Of a stretch of 64,000 nt of DNA, positions 52,371 through 60,893 are shown piece by piece; positions within the stretch are counted from its first letter, which is position 1, and every line of letters starts with the position of its first letter. Under the pieces are notes generated by a model. It was not told where the DNA came from. It saw only the letters and a program-made list of their open reading frames with translations, and did no database searches. The DNA lies in NCBI RefSeq assembly GCF_035974275.1, contig NZ_CP142422.1:434001-498000 (forward strand), given 5' to 3'. A program made the position numbers and the translations under genes. The stretch comes from Chryseobacterium sp. MYb264. Its GTDB lineage: Bacteria > Bacteroidota > Bacteroidia > Flavobacteriales > Weeksellaceae.

Positions 52371-53375
52371 TTATTTTTTATTAAAAATGATTTTACTGAG
52401 GTCAATTTCATAGGAAGAATCATCTTCATAAGTGATTTTCAAAGTGTGTTCGGTCACAAGTTCTATATTTTTATTACAAAAATGGGCGCAACTTTCGACA
52501 ATAACCGGGAAGTAGAGCTTTTTCTTTTTATCGTAAGCTAAAAGATCTCCCCGAAAGTAGGTTCCTATAATATAACGGTCGTTTTCAATACTATTTTCAG
52601 GTGTTCCCAAAATTGAAAACAGATCTTCTTTGTAATAGGTAGAATAGATCCTGTCCAATTCCCCGATATTTCCAGCGCCAAAATGAGTCTCCTGACCATT
52701 ATCTTTCGCCCATTTCTCCTGATAGTTTTTATAATTATTCGGATTTTTCTCGCTTAAGGTGGGATGATAAATAAGTTTCGATTCTTTTGCCAGTTGATAA
52801 AGAAGACTCCGGATCGGTTTATTATTTTTTATTTTCTGATCTTCAGTAAAATCACCTTTTATACATTCATCACAAGAAGAAGTGGGATAGCCTGAATACA
52901 TGAGTTCAGCATAATCGTCTGTATTATTTTTATTGATTGCCCAAAACTGAACCATTTGATCAGGTATCGCTTTTCCCATATTTTCTGTATGGGCTGAAAG
53001 AAGAAGATAATGGGCATCATTCAACTGGTGGGATGAAATACTGGCGCTGTCAATGCTGAAGTATGACCATTCTATTGCAGCCAGGTCTCTGCTTTTTATT
53101 TTCTTAAAATGATTATTTTCAAAACGGAATTGCTCTACCTTAAGGATATTTAGTGTATCTGCGTATAGATATTTTCCTCGGGGCTCTTTGCTTTGAACCC
53201 AAATTCTAAAAATACCATCTTTATTCTTTTCTATAAAAATGCTATTTCTGGATAAACTGTCAGGTATTTGAAAATTTTCAACCAAATTTTTATCGACAAC
53301 TTCCGTTCGAGTTGATTTTTCCTTTGTACAGGAAATTAATACAGAAGCAATAAGAATAAGTATAACTTTTTTCAT
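52371..53375 (-). CDS. Lipoprotein of unknown function (334 aa)
   Basis: SPII signal MKKVILILIASVLISC, Cys16. Mature protein mixed alpha/beta. A CDECIKGDF pair of cysteines near 187-190 and a CAHFCNKN pair near the C-terminus could form disulfides or bind metal. No known motif. First gene of the minus-strand run 53375-51143, 26 bases before the next gene. Confidence 0.68.
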   Translation of the reverse strand: MKKVILILIASVLISCTKEKSTRTEVVDKNLVENFQIPDSLSRNSIFIEKNKDGIFRIWVQSKEPRGKYLYADTLNILKVEQFRFENNHFKKIKSRDLAAIEWSYFSIDSASISSHQLNDAHYLLLSAHTENMGKAIPDQMVQFWAINKNNTDDYAELMYSGYPTSSCDECIKGDFTEDQKIKNNKPIRSLLYQLAKESKLIYHPTLSEKNPNNYKNYQEKWAKDNGQETHFGAGNIGELDRIYSTYYKEDLFSILGTPENSIENDRYIIGTYFRGDLLAYDKKKKLYFPVIVESCAHFCNKNIELVTEHTLKITYEDDSSYEIDLSKIIFNKK

Positions 53376-53455
53376 GTGTTCTTTGGATATTGCTAAGATA
53401 AGATATTTTCCAAAATAAACGGAATACTGTCTGTATTGATGTTTCTAAGCTTTTG

Positions 53456-53527
53456 TGATCTCATCAGGGATCGAACCTGAATCTAAAGTTTAGGAAACTT
53501 TCGTTCTATCCATTGAACTATGAGACC
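53456..53527 (-). tRNA. tRNA-Arg (anticodon CCT)
   Basis: Minus-strand 72-nt cloverleaf. Acceptor GGTCTCA (5' end at 53527) pairs with TGAGATC (one G-T); discriminator A. Anticodon stem AAAGT/ACTTT encloses TTCCTAA with CCT at 53492-53494. T-arm GGTTCGATCC. CCA not encoded. Confidence 0.93.
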
Positions 53528-53563
53528 TCACCGCTTAAAATTACAATTTTTTGTCGAAAAAGT

Positions 53564-54997
53564 TTACTCTAAAATCCATTTTGAAGCAGACAAAATATCT
53601 GCATCCGTATTACTTTCTTTGATAGATTCAACGGGATAATCGGGTTGTATTTTTTCGGTATATTCCTTTCCGTTTCTATCCATTTCAAATGAAGCGGCCA
53701 AGTGGAACGTTTTGCCATCACTTAATTGATAATCTTGGTTGGCACTTGTATAACCCGCGGAAGGCTGTCCGAAAGTTTTAACATTGCTTTTTCCGATAAA
53801 TGAAATCGCAGTGGCTTCTCCGCTACTGGCTGTTCTGGGACCAATTAAAACGGCAATTTTCTGGTTAGGATTTTTAATGCTGTAAGGATTTGGAACTTTA
53901 ATGTCGTATGATTTACCATCCTGATATTTCCAAGATTTCTTTTTGCTGCCATCGGTAAAATATCCTAAAATTCCATTTCCAATCAACGGACCGAGACCTA
54001 CAATCATCGGGTACATATTTCCTCCGGTATTGGTTCTTAAATCTACGATCCAGCCTTTTACCGAATTTTCAGAATCCAGCTTTTTGATCATCTGCTGAAT
54101 TTTTTCAGCAAAAGCATTGCCTACCTCTTTATTTACCGAAGAATAAGCCGGAACCATGACGTAGCCAATATTCTGATCGATCAATTTACTTTCAGGCTCT
54201 TTTCCAATAAAATTAGATGTTCTTTTTTGCTCTGCCTTTTCTTTATTATCAATGAAAGAGTGGTTATCTCCGACATTTTTTAATGCCTTCAGAATATATT
54301 GCAAAGCTGGTGTAGTATCTTCAGCAGTCTGCATATTCATAGAGATTTTCTGAAGATTTGCATCAAGAAGTTTCCAATCTATTTTTTCTTTATAGATTGA
54401 ATTTTTCTTAACGATATTTTTAAACTCATTAATATAGTCCAACGCAATTTTAGAGGAAGGAATAGTTGAAAAAGGAACTTCTGTAACGGCAAAATCATCA
54501 AACCATACTTTACCGCTTCCCGACAGCAAACCTCCCATCACAAAATATTGGGTATCGTCATCTACTGTAAATTCTAAAGTATACTTTTTCCAATCGGTAT
54601 TCACCATAATTTTATTCTGCATGGAGGAATTAGCAAAGTCGATCATTGTTTTTTCATCTTTCCTAACCTGATTCCAGAATATAATATCACCGTTTATATT
54701 TTCAGATTTTATATAAGTGCTGAGTTCAATGTTTCTCAAGCCTTTTCCGGGAACAGAAACCCGTTGGGAAAAAGTCTGTACCTGATCCGAGGTTGCATTT
54801 TCTGCTGATATCGTCAAAGATCGCGATCCCGAGTGGCTAGTGGAAGAGTCTGCTTTTATCTGGTAAGGATTGCCTGCTTTGTATTTCCAGCCTGAGGCAA
54901 TTCCGTTTTCTATTGATTCAAATCCTGGGTTTGTTATCTGAGCCTGCATCGATAATCCGCCAAAGACAGCGAAGATGCTTAGAATAATATATTTCAT
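53564..54997 (-). CDS. S41 family peptidase, exported, with N-terminal carbohydrate-binding-like domain
   Basis: 477 aa. Signal peptide of about 19 residues (GGLSMQAQ). Residues about 20-170 form a CBM-like jelly roll (NPGFESIENG, GKVWFDDFAV). Residues about 190-477 are the S41 protease: GWIVDLRTNTGGNMYPM, the nucleophile region IGPRTASSGEATAISF (Ser), and FGQPSAGYTSANQDYQLSDGKTFHLA. The catalytic Lys is not identified by eye. Likely a periplasmic or surface protease. It ends just upstream of tRNA-Arg. Confidence 0.85.
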   Translation of the reverse strand: MKYIILSIFAVFGGLSMQAQITNPGFESIENGIASGWKYKAGNPYQIKADSSTSHSGSRSLTISAENATSDQVQTFSQRVSVPGKGLRNIELSTYIKSENINGDIIFWNQVRKDEKTMIDFANSSMQNKIMVNTDWKKYTLEFTVDDDTQYFVMGGLLSGSGKVWFDDFAVTEVPFSTIPSSKIALDYINEFKNIVKKNSIYKEKIDWKLLDANLQKISMNMQTAEDTTPALQYILKALKNVGDNHSFIDNKEKAEQKRTSNFIGKEPESKLIDQNIGYVMVPAYSSVNKEVGNAFAEKIQQMIKKLDSENSVKGWIVDLRTNTGGNMYPMIVGLGPLIGNGILGYFTDGSKKKSWKYQDGKSYDIKVPNPYSIKNPNQKIAVLIGPRTASSGEATAISFIGKSNVKTFGQPSAGYTSANQDYQLSDGKTFHLAASFEMDRNGKEYTEKIQPDYPVESIKESNTDADILSASKWILE

Positions 54998-55080
54998 TAG
55001 TTTTTTAAAACTTAAAAATAAAATATTGTCATGAAATACGGGAGTATTTATGAAAATTTAACTTGAATTCAATACTGAAT

Positions 55081-56157
55081 TTATCGCCACGAATTCGCGA
55101 ATATTTTTTATTTCCACGGATCGCTCAGATTTTCACACGTACTGCTGTCTTTGTTGGTTTTTCGCAAAGACGCAAAGATATTTTTTAATACTCAATGTTT
55201 TTAAGGCGCAAGGATTTTATCAAAGATAAAATTGAGGACAGTATATTATGGCTACGAATTCGCGAATATTTTTATTTCCCACGGATAGCACAGATTTTCA
55301 CACGTACTGCTGTCTTTGTTGGTTTTTCGCAGAGACGCAAAGATTTTTTTTAATACTTGATGTTTTTAAGGCGCAAGGATTTTATCAAAGATAAAATTGA
55401 GGGCAGTATATTATCGCCACGGATACTCGAATATTTTTATTCCCCACAGATCGTGCAGATTTTCAAAGATGCTGCTCTATTTGTTGGTTTTTCGCAAAGC
55501 CGCAAAGATATTTTTTAATACTCAATGTTTTTAAGGCGCAAGGATTTTATCAAAGATAAAATTGAGGGCAGTATATTATGGCTACGAATACGCGAATATT
55601 TTTATTTCCCACCGATCGCTCAGATTTTCACATGTACTGCTGTCTTTGTTGGTTTTTCGCAGAGACGCAAAGATTTTTTTTAATACTTGATGTTTTTAAG
55701 GCGCAAGGATTTTATCAAAGATAAAATTGAGGGCAGTATATTATCGCCACGGATACTCGAATATTTTTATTCCCCACAGATCGTGCAGATTTTCAAAGAT
55801 GCTGCTCTATTTGTTGGTTTTTCGCAAAGCCGCAAAGATATTTTTTAATGCTTTATGTTTTTAAGTCGCAAGGATTTTATCAAAGATAAAATTGAGGGCT
55901 GCATATTATCGCCACAGATACTCGAATATTTTTATTCCCCACAGATCCGGCTCTATTTGTTGGTTTTTCGCAAAGCCGCAAAGATATTTTTTAATGCTTT
56001 ATGTTTTTAAGTCGCAAGAATTTTATCAAAGATAAAATTGAGAGCTGCATATTATCGCCACGGATGCTCGAATATTTTTATTTCCCACAGATCGCCTTTA
56101 GATTTTCCACAGATGGTATCGTTGATTTTCTTTGTTTAACCTTTGCGGTCTTTTATA
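55081..56157 (+). repeat. Tandem array of a 165-bp repeat (six full units plus a partial unit)
   Basis: Units begin at 55081, 55246, 55411, 55576, 55741 and 55906, exactly 165 bases apart; the sixth is 146 bases because of an internal deletion, and a partial unit starts at 56052. Each full unit carries GCGCAAGGATTTTATC or a variant, the palindrome ATTTTATCAAAGATAAAAT, and a TTCGCAAAG-CGCAAAG phrase. Units 2+3 and 4+5 are near copies, giving a 330-bp higher-order period. No ORF spans the array. The same family occurs at 21861-22507 and 31655-31930. Confidence 0.93.
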
Positions 56158-56347
56158 GGTAGAAAGGTTTGGTGAGACTTAAAACGGGAGTTGTCAAAAA
56201 ACTTGGCGGGGCTTCGTGTTCAATATGTAAAGTGTAAGGAAAAGAATCTGCATCATCTGCAAAATCTGCGAGAGCAAAAAATCTCACCTTATAGTATCTA
56301 AACTCTTTTGCCTGGTCCCCAACTTTTGTACTTGATCCCCCAAAGTT
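56158..56347 (+). mobile_element. Right flank of the repeat element, shared with the insertion at 31970-32138
   Basis: The roughly 175 bases after the tandem array are close to the segment just before the right edge of the transposase insertion. Both carry GGTGAGACTTAAAACGGGAG, GGGGCTTCGTGTTCAATATG, AAAATCTGCGAGAGC and end in CCCCAACTTTTGTACTTGAT. A minus-strand frame of about 64-76 aa can be read in both copies but has no start signal and no family. Probably the right end of a mobile repeat element. Confidence 0.7.
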
Positions 56348-56461
56348 CTGATACTGGTCTGTAACTTTAGAATCAAATATCAAGTAATAAAAAGAACCCG
56401 CTCTTTAGAAGCGGATTCAGTAGATAAAACATCTCATTTTTTTAATTAGACAACAATAAAA

Positions 56462-56486
56462 AAGCACAGCCGACAATGCTGTGCTT
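56462..56486. terminator. Hairpin terminator in the interval before the alpha/beta hydrolase
   Basis: AAGCACAGC (56462-56470) and GCTGTGCTT (56478-56486) pair exactly around CGACAAT, with AT-rich tails on both sides. Confidence 0.6.
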
Positions 56487-56629
56487 AAATTTTTATAAAT
56501 TTAATTGCAATTTCAAAGCTGAAAAAAGCAAAAATTGAGTTCATTTCAGATTTATTACATAGTAAATGTAGTGAATATTTTAATTGCTTTTATGAATTTA
56601 ATGTTAAAGTTTTTTAGGTGCTTGTTATT

Positions 56630-57394
56630 TTAATTTTCATGCAAATATTTCAAAATACAACCAGTTAGTGTTTTTCTTTCTTCTTCAGAAGCTTTATCAT
56701 CCATATGACCGTGATTGATGTTCGTTGTCTGAATGGTCATTTTAAACTTTTTAGCTTCTTCTTCATTTGGTAAAACTCCTTCATCTGCTGGATAATCATT
56801 GGATCGTAAAGAGTATATTTTGGGTTTTGAAGTTCGTGGAAGATACATTCTGCGGTTATCCATTGCAATGATTTTATATACTTTTTGAGGATATTTATCT
56901 GCAAAGAGTGCGACCATATCTGCTCCGTTTGAATGCCCAATTAATGTGAGGTGAGCATAATCAAGCTCAGGTTTAGATTTTTTTAATTCAGTGATAATGA
57001 ATGAGATATTTTCGGCTCCTCTTTCCCAGAAGGGCATTCTTACAACTTGCAGATTTCCTTCGAGTGGTAGTAGTTCATCGCTTGGCAATTCATGTTGAAT
57101 ACTTACTACAAAATAACCATTTGAGGCAAGATAATTCGTTAAATATGAATAGATGAGATAATCGCCTCCTTTATTCTGGCCATATCCATGATTAAAAATA
57201 ATAACCTGCTGCTTTGAGTTTTTCTTATTCTGTTTAGAATGGAAATAGGCTACAGGAATTTTACGGTTCCTATTGTTGTCTACTAAGGTTAATGTATCAA
57301 CTTTTACATCGTTACTATTATTGATGCTTTTCTGATTAAAACAATTGATTAATAAAAAGATAAGGGAAATAAAAAGCGAAAATTTGTATTTCAT
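56630..57394 (-). CDS. Alpha/beta hydrolase, predicted lipoprotein
   Basis: 254 aa from ATG 57394; ATG 57403 is three codons earlier. The signal ends in LLINC, a likely lipobox. Fold features: IIFNHGYGQNKGG, nucleophile in LTLIGHSNGADMVALF (Ser), acidic residue after RSNDYPADEG and His in TNINHGHMDDK. Resembles esterase or dienelactone-hydrolase-type enzymes; substrate unknown. Its stop is followed by 145 gene-free bases. Confidence 0.8.
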   Translation of the reverse strand: MKYKFSLFISLIFLLINCFNQKSINNSNDVKVDTLTLVDNNRNRKIPVAYFHSKQNKKNSKQQVIIFNHGYGQNKGGDYLIYSYLTNYLASNGYFVVSIQHELPSDELLPLEGNLQVVRMPFWERGAENISFIITELKKSKPELDYAHLTLIGHSNGADMVALFADKYPQKVYKIIAMDNRRMYLPRTSKPKIYSLRSNDYPADEGVLPNEEEAKKFKMTIQTTNINHGHMDDKASEEERKTLTGCILKYLHEN

Positions 57395-57432
57395 AAAAGT
57401 CATTTGTTAAAAGGAAAATAAATTTAAACAAA

Positions 57433-57457
57433 AAAGAGAGTCAAAACGACTCTCTTT
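57433..57457 (-). terminator. uvrA terminator
   Basis: AAAGAGAGTC (57433-57442) and GACTCTCTTT (57448-57457) pair exactly with a 5-base loop, followed by a T-run on the minus strand, directly after the uvrA stop. Confidence 0.85.
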
Positions 57458-57462
57458 CTATT

Positions 57463-60255
57463 TTAATTCTCCAGCTTTTCTTTAATATACTTCGCTGTGT
57501 GAGATTTTTTACTTTTTGCTAACTCTTCCGGTGTTCCGGTGAAAACTACTTCTCCGCCGTGTTTTCCGGCTTCCGGACCAATGTCGATGATATAATCTGC
57601 TGATTTAATAATATCCGGTTGATGTTCAATAACAATCACAGAATGCCCTAAATCAATCAAAGCCTGCAAAGACTTCAACAACTTCTGAATATCATGGAAA
57701 TGAAGACCTGTAGAAGGTTCATCGAAAATAAACAACGTTTTATCTGTCGTTACCCCTTTTACCAGGAAGGAAGCCAATTTCACACGCTGCGCTTCACCTC
57801 CGGAAAGGGTAGAAGAGCTCTGTCCCAACTGCAAGTAGCCCAAACCAACGTCCTGCAAAGGCTTCAATTTGGTTGCAATTTTGTCTTCATGGTTATCTCT
57901 GAAAAATTCTAACGCTTCGTCAACGGTCATGTGAAGGATGTCCGAAATGTTTTTTTCGTCGTACTTCACTTCCAGAATTTCGTTTTTGAAACGGGTTCCT
58001 TTACAAACCTCGCATTCAAGCTCGATATCTGCCATGAACTGCATCGAAACATTGATCACACCTTCACCTTTACATTCATCGCATCTTCCTCCATCAACGT
58101 TGAAAGAGAAATGTTTAGGCTTATAACCCATCATTTTTGAAACCTTTTGTTTCGCGAAAAGATCTCTGATGTCATCATAAGCTTTTAAATATGTTACAGG
58201 ATTAGAACGAGACGATTTTCCGATCGGGTTTTGGTCGATCAATTCAATATGCTGGATCAGTTTTTTCGGAAATTCCACAGAATCATAATCTCCTTTTTTT
58301 CCGCCCATTCCTAACTGAATCTGAATATCATTCGTTAAAATTTCCTTCATCAAAGTAGATTTTCCACTTCCTGAAACTCCGGAAATTACAGCAAGGCTTT
58401 CCAAAGGAACATCAACGTCAATATTCTTTAAATTATTTTGTCGAGCACCTTTTATATGAATCCATTCTTTTGCTTTTCTTCGCTTTTTCGGAACTTCAAT
58501 TTCTAATCTTCCGGTTAAATATTTCGAAGTTAAAGTATCCGCATCTTTCAGTTCTTTATAATCTCCGGCAAAAACCAGTTCGCCTCCAAGATAACCTGCT
58601 TCAGGACCAATATCAATGATATAATCGGCCGCTTTCATCACGTCTTCATCGTGTTCTACAACGATTACGGTATTTCCAAGATCACGAAGATTCTGCAAAA
58701 CTTCAATTAAATTTTCAGTGTCTCGCGAGTGAAGTCCAATCGAAGGTTCATCCAAGATATAAATAGATCCCACCAAAGAACTTCCCAAACTTGTCGCTAA
58801 GTTAATTCTCTGACTTTCACCTCCGGAAAGCGTGTTTGATGTTCTGTTTAACGTTAAATATCCTAAGCCAACTTTTAATAAAAATTCAAGTCTGGTGGTA
58901 ATTTCGTATAATAATCTTTTCGCAACTTCCTGATCGTGTTGCGATAGTTTTAAACTGTTAATTAAAGGGAAAAGTTCATCCAAAGGAAGCTCGATCATCG
59001 ATTGGATATTATGTCCGTCGATTTTTACCCAGCTCGTTTCTTCACGCAATCTCAACCCTTCACAAGTCGGACAAAGCGTTTTGCCGCGATAACGGGAAAG
59101 CATTACACGATATTGGATCTTATATAAATTTTCCTCCAACATTTTGAAGAAATTATCAATCGAAGGAAAGCTGCTTTTTCCGTCTCCTTTCCAGAGATAT
59201 TTTTTCTGGTCTTTGGATAATTGATGGTAAGGCTTATGAATAGGAAAATCTTTTGCTTTTTTAATGAAATCTTTTTTCCATTCGCTCATACTTTCGCCTT
59301 TCCAGGAAGCAACCGCATCTTCAAAAATCGATAACGTTTTATTTGGAATAACTAAATCTTCATCAATTCCAATCACTTTTCCGTAACCTTCACAAGTCGG
59401 ACAAGCGCCGTAAGGATTATTAAAGCTGAAAAAATGAACATTCGGCTCTAAAAATTCAATTCCGTCAAGTTCAAATTTATTTGAAAATTCCTTGATTTTT
59501 CCGGTATCCGTATTTTTTAGTGAACAATAGCCACGACCCTCATAAAAAGCCATTTGGATAGAATCTGCCAAACGCTGAAGGAAACTTTCGTCTTCTTCAT
59601 ACGAAAAACGATCGATCACCAAATTGATTTCCATTCCTTTTTCGGGAGTAAAACCAAAACTTTCTAAATCTTCGATTCCTGCTACATTTCCATTGATTTC
59701 TAATCTTGTGAAACCTGCCAGCTTTAAGACATTTAAATTTTCATTAAAGTTCGCAGCGTCATATTCATAAGGTGCAGTCAGTAAAAAAGAAACGTCTTTT
59801 TTGGAAGATTTAATAAAATCTACAACGTCCGTCACCGAATCTTTTTTCACTTCTTCACCTGAAACCGGAGAAAATGTTTTCCCGATTCTTGCGAAAAGAA
59901 GTTTCATATAATCATAAATTTCCGTAGAAGTTCCCACTGTAGATCGGGGATTCGAAGAAATTACCTTTTGCTGGATTGCGATCGAAGGTGCCAAACCTTT
60001 AATATCGTCAACTTTCGGTTTTTCTAATTTTCCCAAAAACTGACGGGCGTAAGAGCTTAAACTCTCAACATATCTTCTCTGTCCTTCAGCATAAATGGTA
60101 TCAAAAGCCAATGAAGATTTTCCGCTTCCGGAAACTCCTGTAATGACAATTAATTTATTTTTCGGGATGAGAACATCTATGTGTTTCAGATTGTTAAGGT
60201 GTGCATTCTTAACTAAAATCTGCTTTTTAATATCTATATCTGTTGTATTAGCCAT
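57463..60255 (-). CDS. uvrA: Excinuclease ABC subunit A
   Basis: 930 aa from ATG 60255 (MANTTDIDIKKQILVKNAHLNNLKHI). A TATTTTTG box at 60273-60280 lies upstream; the frame also opens at 60336. Two ATPase domains: Walker A GVSGSGKSSLAFDT (N-terminal) and GVSGSGKSTLMKEI (second half), signatures LSGGESQRINLA and LSGGEAQRVKLA, zinc module CDECKGEGVINVSMQFMADIELECEVCKG and a CPTCEG module. It recognises DNA damage in nucleotide excision repair and loads UvrB. Normal length, monocistronic with its own terminator. Confidence 0.97.
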   Translation of the reverse strand: MANTTDIDIKKQILVKNAHLNNLKHIDVLIPKNKLIVITGVSGSGKSSLAFDTIYAEGQRRYVESLSSYARQFLGKLEKPKVDDIKGLAPSIAIQQKVISSNPRSTVGTSTEIYDYMKLLFARIGKTFSPVSGEEVKKDSVTDVVDFIKSSKKDVSFLLTAPYEYDAANFNENLNVLKLAGFTRLEINGNVAGIEDLESFGFTPEKGMEINLVIDRFSYEEDESFLQRLADSIQMAFYEGRGYCSLKNTDTGKIKEFSNKFELDGIEFLEPNVHFFSFNNPYGACPTCEGYGKVIGIDEDLVIPNKTLSIFEDAVASWKGESMSEWKKDFIKKAKDFPIHKPYHQLSKDQKKYLWKGDGKSSFPSIDNFFKMLEENLYKIQYRVMLSRYRGKTLCPTCEGLRLREETSWVKIDGHNIQSMIELPLDELFPLINSLKLSQHDQEVAKRLLYEITTRLEFLLKVGLGYLTLNRTSNTLSGGESQRINLATSLGSSLVGSIYILDEPSIGLHSRDTENLIEVLQNLRDLGNTVIVVEHDEDVMKAADYIIDIGPEAGYLGGELVFAGDYKELKDADTLTSKYLTGRLEIEVPKKRRKAKEWIHIKGARQNNLKNIDVDVPLESLAVISGVSGSGKSTLMKEILTNDIQIQLGMGGKKGDYDSVEFPKKLIQHIELIDQNPIGKSSRSNPVTYLKAYDDIRDLFAKQKVSKMMGYKPKHFSFNVDGGRCDECKGEGVINVSMQFMADIELECEVCKGTRFKNEILEVKYDEKNISDILHMTVDEALEFFRDNHEDKIATKLKPLQDVGLGYLQLGQSSSTLSGGEAQRVKLASFLVKGVTTDKTLFIFDEPSTGLHFHDIQKLLKSLQALIDLGHSVIVIEHQPDIIKSADYIIDIGPEAGKHGGEVVFTGTPEELAKSKKSHTAKYIKEKLEN

Positions 60256-60775
60256 AGTAAAATTAAGACTAACAAAAATACGAATTTTTAGCGGATTTTT
60301 TATGATTTGATTCAATTGATTTTTAATATGAATCAAAGATAAATTGCACTCGCTGTTTTAGAATTTACAGTAACATTTACATTTAAATAATAAGAATTTT
60401 CACAGTGAAACTATTAGATCTTGTTTGTAAAATGTTAAAGTTGAAAAATATATTTAATGATTAAGAATGGCAGGTTAATTCAAAATACATTAGACAGAGA
60501 AATATTATAAAATTAAAAAATTCATAACGATAAGGTTTTTAAAAGGTTGAATATTTGAAATATTTCAATCAAAAGAGAGATTTTATTGCAAATTGTTGAT
60601 AGTCAATGTTAAATTTTATGATATTTATTACTTTTTATGATTGTGGTATTGTTTGGTATTTTAAAATTTGTTAAAATTGTATTCATAAATATGTAATATA
60701 TAAATGAGAAAGTTATTCAGAGATCTTGTTACACATTTAATGAGAAAAAGATAAAGAAATTTACAATTACTTCCC
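60256..60775. other. Gene-free interval ending in an orphan plus-strand terminator
   Basis: About 520 very AT-rich bases. The only plus-strand signal is the strong terminator that follows (60776-60800), with no coding gene before it. A short palindrome GAAATATTTC lies near 60558. No exact TAnnTTTG plus-strand box was found. It may contain a small RNA gene. Confidence 0.4.
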
Positions 60776-60800
60776 AAGATGCAGTGTCGTACTGCATCTT
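60776..60800 (+). terminator. Strong terminator without an upstream ORF
   Basis: AAGATGCAGT (60776-60785) and ACTGCATCTT (60791-60800) pair exactly around GTCGT and are followed by TTTTTT. It is about 100 bases before the TonB-receptor gene, upstream of that gene's probable promoter at 60843. Confidence 0.85.
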
Positions 60801-60842
60801 TTTTTATGACAATTATCATTTTCTTGTTTTACAGAACTCCAG

Positions 60843-60850
60843 TACTTTTG
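60843..60850 (+). promoter_or_regulatory. Probable promoter box of the TonB-dependent receptor
   Basis: TACTTTTG fits TAnnTTTG and would start transcription near 60857, 37 bases before the ATG at 60894; it lies downstream of the hairpin at 60776-60800. Confidence 0.45.
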
Positions 60851-60893
60851 GGGTTTGCAAAAAAGAAACTAATCTGCAATAAACTATTTGGGT

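Noticed and set aside
55081..56157. CRISPR array
   Set aside because: Units are 165 bp, directly abutting and nearly identical along their whole length; there are no short repeats with unique spacers and no cas genes.
60256..60893. Cobalamin riboswitch or Fur box upstream of the TonB receptor
   Set aside because: The leader is almost entirely A/T with only a simple terminator hairpin; no GC-rich conserved core and no palindrome like that at 5323-5345.
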